Shown: positions 40,515-51,437, numbered from the stretch's first letter. The stretch is 64,000 nt of DNA from Bryopsis sp. KO-2023 (GCA_030272585.1 BSYQ01000007.1:438001-502000), one strand, 5' to 3'. The notes: a model not told the origin generated them from the letters alone. A program made the numbers and translations.

Positions 40515-40568
40515 TAAACAAAAACCAAGAGAGGGGTTTGGTTTTTTCTGAGATACCATTATACCCTC
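40505..40568 (+). promoter_or_regulatory. -1 ribosomal frameshift signal between gag and pol
   Basis: The heptamer A_AAA_AAC (40505-40511), in the gag zero frame, is followed at once by the gag stop TAG. A shift of -1 enters the pol frame, which is open through this point. After an 8-nt spacer, AAAACCAA (40521-40528) can pair with TTGGTTTT (40538-40545). The loop's GAGGG (40531-40535) can pair with CCCTC (40564-40568), forming an H-type pseudoknot. This is the architecture of MMTV-type frameshift sites. Confidence 0.75.
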
Positions 40569-43330
40569 CTTTCAAGAAAAATGGGCGTTTGTTTTTTTGT
40601 AGCAACAGATCGTTTGTTATTCCACCTAATGAACACAGAGTTATCAAACCAGGGGTTAGGTTACCAAGTGGGAGTTTTTTTGATTCGGCTGATGCACTTT
40701 CATCAAGTCATTTGAGGTTTATACCCAAATCAGATGGCCAGTCAATTTGGGGAATTTTACAGAACATCAGTTCAGAACCACAAGTTTTGACTTATCGCAT
40801 GCCTCTTTTTTCAGTTCACTCTTCAATTCAACGGTTTTTTGTACCCGATAGGGGTTGGTTTGACATTTTGGAACGAACAGGCCCTCTCCAGTTTCGGGCA
40901 GGGCAGGTTATCAAAGATTGGGCCTCAGTTTTTGTTCAGAAATTCCCTGAGTTATTTAGTCAGACTTTTGGCCGCTGCAAAACATATGAGGTGGGAGAGG
41001 TCCCTCTCCACTGTGACGTTCCACATCGAAACATTAGGAAATCGCCGATTAGCGGCCCTTCTGAAACAAAATTGTTACTTGACGAAGTAGAAAAATTGCA
41101 GGCTGATGGGGTAGTTCGGGAACTCAATTACGAGCCATATTGCTCACCCGTTTTTGGCGTGGCAAAACGCAACGGGTCGGTGCGTATGGTGGCAGACTTC
41201 CGAGTTTTGAATGCCTGTACTCGGGAACAGAGTTACAATCGGGTTAATCGTGATCACTTGTTTTCGGCTGTTAGACCTTTTAGCATAGGTAGTTCTTTGG
41301 ACCTTCGTGATGCGTTTCATCAGGTTCCCCTGACAAAAAAAATATGCGATTTATTCGGTTTTAGTATCGGGGGCCGTTTTTTTCACTATACGCGACTTCC
41401 ACAGGGTTATACCAATAGCCCCAGTGAATTTCTTAGGGCTCTTGAACCCACTTTGAGGGAAGTCCGTGCGGCTGTTTCGTCGCAAGTTTTGAATTACATG
41501 GACGATTTGGTGGTGTTATCTCGTGATTACCCTTCGCATATTGCCGATATGCACGTGATTTTGTCGATTTTTGAAAAGCATGGCTGGAGAATGAGATCGG
41601 AAAAATGTCGGTTTCTGCGTAAAGAATTTGAGTTTTTGGGACACAAGTTGACGACGGGAGGCTGGGAGATGACGATCGACAACCTTGGTAAACTTCAGGA
41701 TTTGGTTCGGCCCACCACTCGGCAACAATGGAGGAAACTACGCGGCTGGTTGTTACAAGTTCAACGGTTCCTTTTCAATGGTGCCAGAGTGCAACATTTG
41801 TTGCGCACTGCTGAGACCCAGTCCTCCCAGTCTTCCTGGGAAGCGTTTTTGGAGAGTCTCGCCACTCACATGGTACGCCTCACCCATTCTTCGGGGTTCA
41901 CCGGTCTATCTGTTGCTGTAGATGCCAGTTCTCAAGGTTGGGGGGGCATTCTTATTCAGTCGGGACAGGTAGTGGCATGTTGTTCGGGTTCTTGGCCGTC
42001 GGGCTGGCGTCATTTTTTGTCCAACGAACTAGAGGCTGAGGGTCTCTTACGGGTTTTGCGTTGTTTTCGACCGTGGTTGTTTGGACAAGAAGTCCATGTT
42101 TATACAGACAATCGCAGTACGGCTAGTTTCCAGAACGTTGCGAACTCTTCCGCTTTTATTCGTCGGAGATTATCTCACCTGTTAGAATTTTGTCCTCGCC
42201 TTCAATTTTTGCCGGGTCATAGCAATGTGTTACCCGATTTGTTGTCCCGGTTGGGTCAGTTGGGTTTTGATCGACGCAGTGGAAGTATTATATCGTTTTC
42301 GGGAGATCAGGGGGGTGTTTCGTCTTCGGGAGCTTTTGTGGGGGCTTCTGCCTCGGCTTTGGTGGTTTCTAATGTTGCTGCAGAGGACCTTTCTGAGGGG
42401 GATTGGGCGAGGATTCATCATGGGCATTTGGGCATTTCGGGTACTCTGGCTCGAGCTGCTCATTTCGGAATCCAGGTCACACGGTCCTGGGTCAGAGCCA
42501 AAATCGATCGGTGTCGGGCTTGTCAAATGTTCCGTCCTGCTCCTTCCGGCCATCCATTCGGCCATCTACCGGATCCAGCAACCCCTAGCGAATATGTGTC
42601 CATGGATTACGTGGGACCGATTTCAGGAGCGGATGGGCCTCGGTACTTGTTGGTATTGGTGGATCATCTCACGCGTATGGTACGGGTTTGGTGCACCAAG
42701 TCTGCTGATTCGCGGAACACACTTCGATGTCTGAACACCTGGTGCGAGGAAGTTGGACACATCAAGAACCTGGTATGCGATAACGCTCAATATTTTCGTG
42801 CGAATTCACTTCAAAATTGGGGTCGAACAATTGGGGCCAAATTTCTGTTTGTTCCGCCCCACATTCATCGTTCAAACGGCCTGGTGGAGCGCATGAATCG
42901 AACGGTACTGGACAGAATCCGAAAATTAGCAGCTGCTGCACGATCGTCGTCATGGTGGGACTTTGTTCAGGAGGCGGAGAGCGCAGTTAATTCCAGTATT
43001 CATCGGATTACTGGTTTTATGCCCAAGGAGTTGATTGGCGCGGAACCTCAGTTCTGGAAACGTGCGGTCGAGTCCATGCGACGCGAACGAATTCGGGTGA
43101 ATAAAAACAGGAAACGAAACAAAATAGAATATGCGAGGGAGGACAGAGTATGGGCTTTCGATGTTCTTAGAGATGGGAAGAGTGGAAACAAGATGATGCC
43201 TCGCTGGTTGGGACCCAGTGTATTAGAGACTCGCATATCCAAGTCGATTTGGGAAGTTAGATTGCCTCAGGGGAGGCGCATGAACATGCATACTGACTTT
43301 CTTAGACCTTATGTTGATAGATATTGTTAG
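40508..43330 (+). CDS. Retrotransposon Pol: RT, RNase H, integrase
   Basis: Open in the -1 frame relative to gag from the frameshift site to TAG at 43328-43330, about 940 residues. No ATG is positioned for separate initiation, consistent with frameshift expression. RT: VAKRNGSVRMVADFRVLN, SSLDLRDAFHQVPL, RLPQGYTNSPSEF and NYMDDLVVLSRDY (about 41490). RNase H: VAVDASSQGWGGILIQ, SNELEAEGLLRVL, VYTDNRSTASF and VLPDLLSRL. Integrase: zinc-binding HHGHLG...CRACQM, then MDYVGPISG, LVCDNAQYF and NGLVERMNR (the D-D-E triad), and a GPY/F-like WLGPSVL near the end. No chromodomain and no env-like ORF are present. Confidence 0.95.
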   Translation, partial: KLVNKNQERGLVFSEIPLYPPFKKNGRLFFCSNRSFVIPPNEHRVIKPGVRLPSGSFFDSADALSSSHLRFIPKSDGQSIWGILQNISSEPQVLTYRMPLFSVHSSIQRFFVPDRGWFDILERTGPLQFRAGQVIKDWASVFVQKFPELFSQTFGRCKTYEVGEVPLHCDVPHRNIRKSPISGPSETKLLLDEVEKLQADGVVRELNYEPYCSPVFGVAKRNGSVRMVADFRVLNACTREQSYNRVNRDHLFSAVRPFSIGSSLDLRDAFHQVPLTKKICDLFGFSIGGRFFHYTRLPQGYTNSPSEFLRALEPTLREVRAAVSSQVLNYMDDLVVLSRDYPSHIADMHVILSIFEKHGWRMRSEKCRFLRKEFEFLGHKLTTGGWEMTIDNLGKLQDLVRPTTRQQWRKLRGWLLQVQRFLFNGARVQHLLRTAETQSSQSSWEAFLESLATHMVRLTHSSGFTGLSVAVDASSQGWGGILIQSGQVVACCSGSWPSGWRHFLSNELEAEGLLRVLRCFRPWLFGQEVHVYTDNRSTASFQNVANSSAFIRRRLSHLLEFCPRLQFLPGHSNVLPDLLSRLGQLGFDRRSGSIISFSGDQGGVSSSGAFVGASASALVVSNVAAEDLSEGDWARIHHGHLGISGTLARAAHFGIQVTRSWVRAKIDRCRACQMFRPAPSGHPFGHLPDPATPSEYVSMDYVGPISGADGPRYLLVLVDHLTRMVRVWCTKSADSRNTLRCLNTWCEEVGHIKNLVCDNAQYFRANSLQNWGRTIGAKFLFVPPHIHRSNGLVERMNRTVLDRIRKLAAAARSSSWWDFVQEAESAVNSSIHRITGFMPKELIGAEPQFWKRAVESMRRERIRVNKNRKRNKIEYAREDRVWAFDVLRDGKSGNKMMPRWLGPSVLETRISKSIWEVRLPQGRRMNMHTDFLRPYVDRYC

Positions 43331-43483
43331 AGGATCGATGACAGGTTATAGGGGACTTTTCTGTTCTACCTTAGTGGTGTCTTATTGATGTGTTTGAATT
43401 GTGATGACAGCCATTTTAGTTTCGCTTGAGATCTGGGCAGAGGGATCTGGCAAGAGTGGAACGGTTATAAAGCAGTGGAAGCG

Positions 43484-43632
43484 TGTTGGGAAAATCACGG
43501 ATGATTATGTCAGGGGCAGACACTAGATGGATAGACAGTGACTAGGTTTCGACTATAACTGGGGAACGTCCTCTCGAACGAGCTGTAACTGTTGTTTCTG
43601 TTGAGTGACTGAGTGCAAGAATATACACAACA
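43484..43632 (+). repeat. 3' LTR
   Basis: 149 bp, apparently identical to the 5' LTR; followed by the target duplication GGGGT. A purine-rich stretch 'agcagtggaagcg' lies just before it and may be the polypurine tract. Confidence 0.95.
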
Positions 43633-43637
43633 GGGGT

Positions 43638-44426
43638 GTTCGCGAGGCTGCATGTTTGTTTTGAAGGGCTGCGAATCCCATGGTTGCTTGTTGGTTGGAT
43701 GTGGGGGGAAATCTTTCCAGCAGCTGTCATTTACAACGAAATTGTGGAGGATAAATGCTTTGATCTCCTCAGAATTTTTCCTGGCATATTCGGGATCAGG
43801 AAATTACAGAAATGACATATACACACAAATGAAAAAGAGAATAGGGACTGTGGGGTGGAATGACATCCAGGATGGGGTTTTCTTTGTGTTTTACATTGAT
43901 TATCTGACGACTGAATCTGCAGAAACTGAAAAAGGACCTGAATGAATGAGGGGATTTCTGAAAGCCAGCTGCTGGAACAAATTCAGAAGGATGGGGTCTT
44001 AAGGCTCCAAATATTCGATCAGTTTCAAAATTGCCAACCTGAGAAAAAAATCCTGCCAGCAATTATTTATTCTGGACGGACACTTCAGGATTCTTTCATG
44101 ATGCCTCCCGAAGCCAACCAAGCCATAGCAACCAAAATTTACAATGGCATAATAAATACCCAACCCCCCTTGCCCAACCTTTTGTACGAGCAGCATATTG
44201 AATTTTCCCCTTGATGTCTGCTTCCCAGCTCCCCCCCCCCCCTCCCCCTCCCCTAATCCTTGTTCAAAACTTCATGCTGGATTTTGCTTCATGATATACT
44301 AGGAAGGCAACTTGGATCCATCCCCTATAACCTAAGTTTTCTGAGATGCCCAGAAATTGTCCAGAAACTGCATCCACCCCACCCCCTTAAAACGTTTGCT
44401 GCTGGATTCCCCATCTCCAATTGAAT
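43638..44426. other. Original upstream region of the COV1-like gene and ELOF1 3' flank
   Basis: This 0.8 kb was next to 38396 before the retrotransposon inserted, so it should contain the original promoter of the minus-strand COV1-like gene. Small plus-strand open frames (for example 43942-44214) have no recognised content. A poly-C run is at about 44228. Confidence 0.5.
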
Positions 44427-44678
44427 TCACTTGGCGTTGGCGTCTTCACAGGCGTCTATCCACTCGCAATACACGTCCACAGGGTCGCTCAACGAGTTGA
44501 CCGTGCCGCAGTATCTCGCTCCGCACACTCCGCACGTACACGTCCCCGTGGATCTCTCCTTGTCAGTCGTCACCGACACGCTCTTATCGCTATTGCAAAA
44601 CGGGCAGTTGAACAACGTGGGCAACTTCCGCTTCGCCTTTGTGACTACTGGCTGTTTTCTCGATTTCCTCTTTCCCAT
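44427..44678 (-). CDS. Transcription elongation factor 1 (ELOF1/Elf1), copy 1
   Basis: 83 residues, single exon, starting MGKRKSRKQP. The family pattern is complete: a basic N-terminal tail, the zinc ribbon FNCPFCNSDKSV, then CGVCGARY, and the C-terminal DPVDVYCEWIDACE. Elf1 binds near the downstream DNA entry of RNA polymerase II and helps passage through nucleosomes; ELOF1 also acts in transcription-coupled repair. The longer frame to 44780 is not conserved. The paralogue 46016-46261 lies 1.3 kb away in the same orientation. Confidence 0.95.
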   Translation of the reverse strand: MGKRKSRKQPVVTKAKRKLPTLFNCPFCNSDKSVSVTTDKERSTGTCTCGVCGARYCGTVNSLSDPVDVYCEWIDACEDANAK

Positions 44679-46015
44679 CCTGGCGGCCTTTTGCGCGGTA
44701 TTCACGTGCGTCCAGCGTTCACGCAACGATGGTTTCGACCTAACCCTGGTTGCTCGCCAGGCAAGAAGGATTAGACCCAACCACCTACGCGATTTTTTGA
44801 TGTCGACTTGCCGAGACGTCGACAGAGGCGTCCATCACGACGACATCGCAATCGCTCTGGTCAAAAAATCGCAAACAGATGCGTTGCTTGCGATGTCCAC
44901 CAAGACTGGTGGTCCCTGGTGAAATCGTTATCTACTGGAGCGAAACAATGCTTTTCTTTCCTGCTATTCCCCTTTAGTTTTAATAAAAGGGAAAAGCAGA
45001 GAAGAAACCTATCTAAGCATGACAAATTCATCTATCAATTGAGTCAGGTTTGATGTTGACACAAATCCCCCAAAGAAAAAACAAGAAACACTGCTGCCAA
45101 CTTTATTCCCTGGCCAATGCATTTTTACAGCATAAAACATTTCCATGTGGTTGGCTTGATGCATTTAGGGTTTACAGGGAAAAAGATCACACAAAATAAT
45201 ATATCCCTCCAAAAAACAGCAAACACTTTGCACACAATCAGAATATCTCTGCTAGTTTTCCATAATATGATTTGCTAAGGGCAATCCCCACCTGGAGGGC
45301 AGACCTCCATATATCATTCTAGGTCTTTGAACCAGAAGAGCACTCCATTGCACCATTGTATAAATTCACCTAAAAATGCACACAAAAAGGAACCGTATAG
45401 TAGCAGCTCCACTTCTTCAACTTATTTTAACCTGTTGGGATAAGAAGAAAACCATAGAAGAGATTTTAACCATCAACCCCATCTCGAACAACAGGGATCC
45501 GGTTCATTGGCCACTTCTCCATATCTCTGAGAAAGAGATATTTATTTATAGAAGCCTCCAGTCAGAATAGCCACCTTGTTCCAGGCCTCAGCACATTTAT
45601 TCAGCACACCAGGTGAGAAATATTTCCATTTTTCTTTTGAATTCGATTATCTACATCCACTCATCCATAGCTACACCTCTCAAACTTGACACCACATCCA
45701 AACGCTCGCAAAACGTCAAAACCGGACAAACGGATTTGAGGGCACCCATCCTTATTGTTTACACAAAATTTCACCCAAACCCCCAAGTTTGATTGAAACC
45801 CCACCACTAAAATTCCCCACACCCTCTCGTTTTTAACCCCCAATTCCCTCCAGAAGAAAATTTTAGAAAAGAAAACAGCTTTCTAGCCAAGAATGATATC
45901 TCCTCAAGTATGACCTACATTTCGAAACCCCAAGGTTTGGTCAGCAAACTTCCCCCTCACAACAAAATTTTCGACCACCAGTCTTCTACCAGTCCTTGGT
46001 TCCTTTTCTTGACAC
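44679..46015. other. Spacer between the two ELOF1 genes
   Basis: 1.3 kb, AT-rich, without convincing ORFs. It holds the 5' flank of ELOF1 copy 1 and the 3' flank of copy 2. Confidence 0.5.
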
Positions 46016-46261
46016 TCATCCATTTTCATTCTCGCAGGCATCTATCCATTCGCTATATACGTCCACCGCTTCGCTCAAAGCGGAAATTGGCGTGGCGTAG
46101 CTGCTCTGACATACATTACATGACACCGTCCCGACTTCCCGGTCTCTGTCCAGCGTGCACGACACGCTCTTGTCGCTGTTACAAAACGGGCAGTTGAAAA
46201 TCGACGCTACTTTCTTCTTCGGCTTTGTGGCGGGCTTCGCAGACGATTTCCTTTTCCCCAT
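46016..46261 (-). CDS. Transcription elongation factor 1 (ELOF1/Elf1), copy 2
   Basis: 81 residues, starting MGKRKSSAKPATKPKKK. Zinc ribbon IFNCPFCNSDKSVSC, then CNVCQSSY, and C-terminal EAVDVYSEWIDACE. The four cysteines of the ribbon are present. It differs from copy 1 at many positions outside the ribbon, so the duplication is not recent. It is head-to-head with FCF2, 446 bp apart. An open frame starting at 46538 in another minus frame has a membrane-like stretch but is probably chance. Confidence 0.95.
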   Translation of the reverse strand: MGKRKSSAKPATKPKKKVASIFNCPFCNSDKSVSCTLDRDREVGTVSCNVCQSSYATPISALSEAVDVYSEWIDACENENG

Positions 46262-46707
46262 TTCTACCCCCTCTGCGACGACGCGGTAGTTTTTCTAGGA
46301 TAGATGCCGCTTCCTGGGGGGTCGTCACGACCTCGTCCCCAAAATTGTCTCCGTAGCGCTGCTCCGTCTCGTTTGCACAGAAGCTTGCGTTAGACTTTGA
46401 AACGATGGAAATAACGCTCAAGGCAGAAAAGAACACCACAAGCGGAAAAACCTGCAGCAAAAACACAAACCACCGCGACTTATAAATTGGGGGAGGGCTT
46501 GCTGTTCGTGAAAGATTGTCGAAAATGAAACACGACATTGCCCCTCAACCACAGCACAGGATTCTCCTAGTTTTCAGAAGTTTTTTGCTGCTCCTGTCAC
46601 GAGGCGGCTGAACGTGAACACAGTAACCTCGATATGATGACGTAATATACACCAACGAACATTATAAAAGCGCTCCTGGAGAAAATCACCGATGAAACTG
46701 GTCCAGG

Positions 46708-49198
46708 ATGGACGCGCAAGAGGCGACTGGCGCTGGCGGCTCGTCTGTGGAAGAACAAAACGGTGCATCAAGCCTGGAAGAAGTATCTCTTTCCGAAAGT
46801 GAGCGAACAGTGTAATGAATCTTTCTGGAAGTGAATTTCTGCATGGCTGGGGTTCTTCTGTAACAAACCTCAGCTCCACCCACTGCAGAAAAAACAAAGC
46901 ACACCCACCCATTGCACTTGTGGAACGGCATGGCCCACAGAAAACAGTTTGCTCTGAGATCAATTGTCTGAAAATCTGTGGTGGATTGTCCTGCCGCTTC
47001 AACGTGCAACAGAAACTTTAGAAATGCTTGCCTCAATATTTTGAGGAAGTCTTCCACTGTGGAGGAATTTATCATCCATCCAAGAATTGCAAAATTCTGC
47101 AGAAAAAGAAAAAAAGAAGGTGAAGTTCCCAGTGGGCTCGATGTTTTATTTTGCAGATGAGGAAATATTGGAGCTGGAAGAGGATGCTGCACTTTCCAGT
47201 GATAATGAGAGTGAGTCAGCATCCACATCCTCTGAGGCCTCAGGTAAGACATGGAAGCAAAGAATTTTCCGTTAACGTATTGATGTTTAATTTTCTACAT
47301 GTCTTTCTTTCATGTTTTTGAAATGAGCTCCTGTAGTTTGGCCATTTTCTTTCAATGAACATCCTGTTCGAAAAATTATAGTGATTCTCGCCAGAAAAAA
47401 AATAAAATTATTATTATAAAAATTGAAATTGGAAATTTCAACAAGCTATACATCGCTTGATACCTAAGGAAAAGTGAACCACTGCAATTGTGGGTTTGCA
47501 TTTCCAATCAGGTGATTACGAGGATGAGAAGCGACACGCTGCCGAAATCTTTAAAAATTGCTTTTTAAGGGTTGCCCAAAAATCTGCTGCCCAGGCGAAG
47601 GGCGAGAAAAACACGAAAGTGCAACATGCTCTGTCAGACTGGTGGAAAGCGGGGGCAATTGCGGGGTCAAAAAGAAAAAAAGCACCACTTGATGAAGACG
47701 GTAGTGGTGAAAAGGATGGCGGAGAACTGGATATAAAGTTTGGATCAGATTTGGAAGAGGACAGCGAAAATGAGGATTTGAAGTGGGTTGCAGAAACGAC
47801 AGTCAGAGCCAAAGGGATATCAGAATCGCTGGAGGAAATCAGGAACGCATCCCACAGCAAATTGACGAAAAAACTGGAAGAAAAGGTGAGGAATACAATT
47901 TCTGACAGATTCCACGTGATGCGAAGGAATTATGGATGAAATGCTTGAGCCATGGAACCGTTTGGTGATTTTTGGAAATGGAAGATAAGATGGATGGGTA
48001 AATGCCAAGTGTTTATGCTTCTCTTTGGGGGCATGCCTTTGGTAGGTGCTATGAGTAATGGATAACCTTTGATTGACAAGCCTCCGTCCTAATGGGGTTG
48101 ATCTTATAACTCTGTTTGTTTCTAGGACATTTTGATATTATCTACCATGGTCCGTGATTGGAAAGCCCAGTTCCAAAAAAAGCAAGCGTCTGCAATCTCG
48201 TGAATGTAACTTTTTGTGTTTTTACTTTGGTTGATCAGAGAAAGGACAGTATGTTGAACAGATGGGCTCCGACTCCGAAACCCATAAAGGCGGCGAGGCC
48301 GGTCCATTGGATAGATACGCCATCGGCAAAAATGACTGAAGAAGTAAAAAGAGATTTGGCCATTTTGAAAATGAGGGACACTCTGGATCCCACCAGATTT
48401 TACAAGGTAACGTTAACACATCCCTGTGTGAATGGTTTTTATTAGCTGAAAGAAGTTAGGAAAAAAAATAAAAATGGATGAGTGAATGAATGAATGACAG
48501 TAGCTGTTTAGGACTGCAATGTTTTTTTGAAACCTTTGGGGGGTTTCAAGAAAAGAACCCAAGATGCCCTGTAATTTGGGAAAAGTGCTTGTGTTTACAA
48601 AATATTCGTTTCTGCAATGGTCTGTTGAAAAGCATATTTTTTGTATCTCTCTCTTTTTTCCCTTGTTCAATTTTCCTCACTCATTTCTATTTCTGTCTGC
48701 TTTCTCCAGAAACTGGACATGAAGAAAGATCCTAAATGGCTCCAAATAGGGACGGTGGTCGACAATCCTTACGATGGTCGTTACGGACGACTGCCAAACA
48801 GACTCAGAAAGAAAACCATTGCGGAACAATGGCTGGCCGATCCTGAAGTTACTGCAATGAGAACAAAAAGAATACAAAGCCTGAAGGTAGGTTAATGGTT
48901 AGGTTATATAAAGTGGTTTGCGATGAAAGATGCTTCAAGTGGAGACTATGACTTTATGTTGTATTTTTCAAGCCACCCTCAACAAAGCCACTCCGTTACT
49001 TCTTGTTCAATATTGATGGTGGTGAGAGAAGGCGTTTGGTGGTTCCTTCAGTTTAGTCATGTGTTGCGGGCTTGTGCCATCGACATCTTGAGTTGAGCTG
49101 TTTGATTTGGTTTACAGGAAACTGCGATGGCGGAGAGAAAAGTTCTGTTTGAAAATCAGCCTTACTTGAGGAAACACAGAAAAAAGCTTCGACGATGA
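46708..49198 (+). CDS. FCF2/DNTTIP2-like pre-rRNA processing factor
   Basis: Six phase-consistent coding exons: 46708-46798, 47157-47243, 47512-47885, 48239-48406, 48710-48886 and 49118-49198, about 325 residues. The N-terminal half is acidic and Ser-rich (EEILELEEDAALSSDNESES). The C-terminal half is the Fcf2 domain: HWIDTPSAKMTEEVKRDL, LKMRDTLDPTRFYK, KDPKWLQIGTVVDNP, GRLPNRLRKKTIAEQWLAD and a basic end KHRKKLRR. Fcf2 is a nucleolar protein needed for early cleavages of the small-subunit pre-rRNA. Start chosen at the first ATG of an exon joining in phase. Confidence 0.9.
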
Positions 49199-50669
49199 TG
49201 ATGCACTAATCAAGATACAAGGCATTCTGGTTGAGGGAATCCAAGTGCAGGGGTCTCGTCTAATTTTAGCAACAGCACACCACTAGGGGTAGCACTCATC
49301 CCCTTTTTCTATTTGTTTTTTTAGGAACGCTTTGAGATTACTGATCATGAGTTATTTTTTTTGTGTGGATTGGACATATTTTATTTCTCAATGGACATCA
49401 AGTAAGGATCCCTCAATTGGGTCAGGGGCTCCGGTTCCATCTCTCTATTATACATTGCCATTTTTCTCAAAGCATCATTGAGTCCATCTTGCTCGTTAAA
49501 ACATGTGCGTTGCACAAAAAGAAAAGAACAAAAAAACTGGGGGGTGGGATCCTGCCACCTGTGTCTCTAATGGTGATGCCGGAAACTTTTCGGATACCCC
49601 TTATGAAATTAGTCTTTTTAGCGTCCTATTGACGCTGGGGAGAGGGGGGGGGGGATCTTCCAAAACTTGAAAAGGAGGGGGAGGAAGGGGTCGGGCCTAG
49701 TGTCAAGAGGACGCTAAAACAGTGTTGGGCTGGAGATTCCGATGGACTGGGGAGAGACAGTCAGTTTTGGGGAATGTGGTACATTAAGACATGAATGCGA
49801 CTGTTTAGTCATAGCTTGGGGAAAGAGGAATCGGGAAGGATAAGGTGGTGTCTGTGAGAGGAAAAACTGACTCTTGTAAAAAGTTTGGTAGCAACTTTGT
49901 GTCTCGAGGGTCTTACAACAGCTGATTTCGAAACAGAATCACCCCTTCAATAAACAAGAGAAAAGACGAAAGAAGAAACTGATGTAATGGTCTAGGTGAA
50001 AACTCCCAACGAATCGAAAGAGTAAAACTTATGATATTCTTCGGGACAGGAAGGTTGGGGTTCTCTTTGCATCGCCTCGGGATCATGTACACTGTCAATT
50101 CACAGGGCAAAACGAAAAACGCTTCCTATCTCTCTATTGCCCGTAGATTGATCGTTGAACTCACATGGAATTCTTCCAAATCCAACACCACTAATTTCTC
50201 ATTGGCAATAAAACATGGTATTAGCCCATGAATTTTCCCCTTCACCCCAGGGACTTCTTGTTGAAAATCCCAACTAAAAAGAGGACCCCCACCCCACCAA
50301 CACAACATCCCCGCAACGAAACGTAAATTCTTTATCACCGGGGGAAGAAAAAAAAAGAAAAACCATCGATCTACATTTTCCAACAAGAAAAAAAGTATTA
50401 CAAATATGAAAATCTGTTATGCTTTAAATATTTTTGCCGGCCCCCTGAGTGGTGCCCTGAAACAAATCAAATTCTTTAAAACCTACCCCCCTCCTGTCAT
50501 ACATTCTTTTCTGTGTTTTTTCTTGTTTGTTTTTTTTTTTCTGCTCGCCCATTTTTTTAGAGTCACTTCCCCCCCCCCCAAAAAAAAGAAAACCACCACC
50601 AATATGCTATACATATTTTTATCTTTTTTTTTAATCCTACTGGGGAAAACATTATTTTTGTGTTTCCCA
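49199..50669. other. Convergent intergenic region
   Basis: 1.5 kb between FCF2 (plus) and COV1-like copy 2 (minus). No convincing ORF. Poly-G (49646), poly-T and poly-C/poly-A (50570) runs are present. Confidence 0.5.
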
Positions 50670-51437
50670 TCACCCTTCTGCTGTGGCTATTAACGAGGTC
50701 GGCACGGCCATCCCACAAGACACCACTATTTCGATGCCTTCCCTCACCGACAGATTCGGCCTCAAAATATCTTTTGCACTGAGCAAAAATATATCCCCCA
50801 CATAAACATGGTTGGTGGGCACATACACCGTGTTGAGGTGTAAATCTCCGGACGGCGTTTGCACCCAAGTTTCCCCGGTAATGAACCCAAACGCGAATTC
50901 GCCATTTCGAGGATGCTTGATTATTACGCATTCCTTGAAAGCCCTGGCTGTTTCGTTGTCCGGATTCACCGCTGCACTGACTTGCTTGGATGCTGAATAA
51001 ACGTGTTTCACTAAGGGCAGCCTCTTGATGAACCATTCGCCGATTTGGAGAAGAAATCCACCAGCCCAGGAAGACATGAACACCCCAGTGAGCAGAATCA
51101 CCAGCATGGACGTTATGAAGCCCAAGCCAAAAACGTTGAACCCGAACAGGCTCTTATAGACCGGGGAGAAGAAAGCGTCGAAAAAGGTGAGAAACCAATA
51201 GGTGACGTAGGCGGTCACACAGATGGGGAACAAGATGGCCACTCCACTCATAAATTTTCGAGAAAACCAGCTCGTTAGGATGGAGTGAAGGGCTTGCCGA
51301 GGGGTGGTAGGGGTCGACGGGGATTTGGGCGTGCTGGGGGCTTCCATCGTGCTAAGTAGCGTTCCGCTTTCGTCGTCGGGGACATCCTGGGCAGTTTGAG
51401 GTAACCGAGCGTTGGCTGGCACGGTATTTCGCATCAC
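50670..51437 (-). CDS. COV1-like (DUF502) membrane protein, copy 2
   Basis: 255 residues, single exon, from MMRNTVPANARLPQ. The core closely parallels copy 1: SWFSRKFMSGVAILFPICVT, YWFLTFFDAFFSPVYKSLFG, GEWFIKRLPLVKHVYSASKQ, VYVPTNHVYVGDIFL and IEIVVSCGMAVP. The N-terminal 55 residues are unrelated to copy 1 and Pro/Ser/Thr-rich. Two membrane spans are predicted. Promoter space of 259 bp is shared with the divergent membrane-protein gene at 51697. Confidence 0.94.
   Translation of the reverse strand: MMRNTVPANARLPQTAQDVPDDESGTLLSTMEAPSTPKSPSTPTTPRQALHSILTSWFSRKFMSGVAILFPICVTAYVTYWFLTFFDAFFSPVYKSLFGFNVFGLGFITSMLVILLTGVFMSSWAGGFLLQIGEWFIKRLPLVKHVYSASKQVSAAVNPDNETARAFKECVIIKHPRNGEFAFGFITGETWVQTPSGDLHLNTVYVPTNHVYVGDIFLLSAKDILRPNLSVREGIEIVVSCGMAVPTSLIATAEG

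Larger units (their letters stand above)
38402..43632 (+). mobile_element. Ty3-type LTR retrotransposon, 5.2 kb, apparently intact
   Basis: Flanked by 149-bp LTRs (38402-38550 and 43484-43632) that look identical base for base. They begin TGTTGGG and end ACACAACA. A 5-bp direct duplication GGGGT is present at 38397-38401 and 43633-43637, proving the boundaries. Coding order Gag-protease then RT-RNase H-integrase is that of Ty3/gypsy (Metaviridae-like) elements. Identical LTRs and open frames indicate a very recent insertion. The LTRs are unusually short for an element of this size. Confidence 0.96.

Noticed and set aside
46179..46538. 119-codon minus-strand ORF with a membrane-like stretch overlapping ELOF1 copy 2
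   Set aside because: Overlaps a certain gene in another frame and lies in the shared 5' region of ELOF1 and FCF2; no independent support.
46574..47252. 188-codon minus-strand ORF
   Set aside because: Antisense to FCF2 exons 1-2 and intron 1, whose plus-strand exons join in phase.
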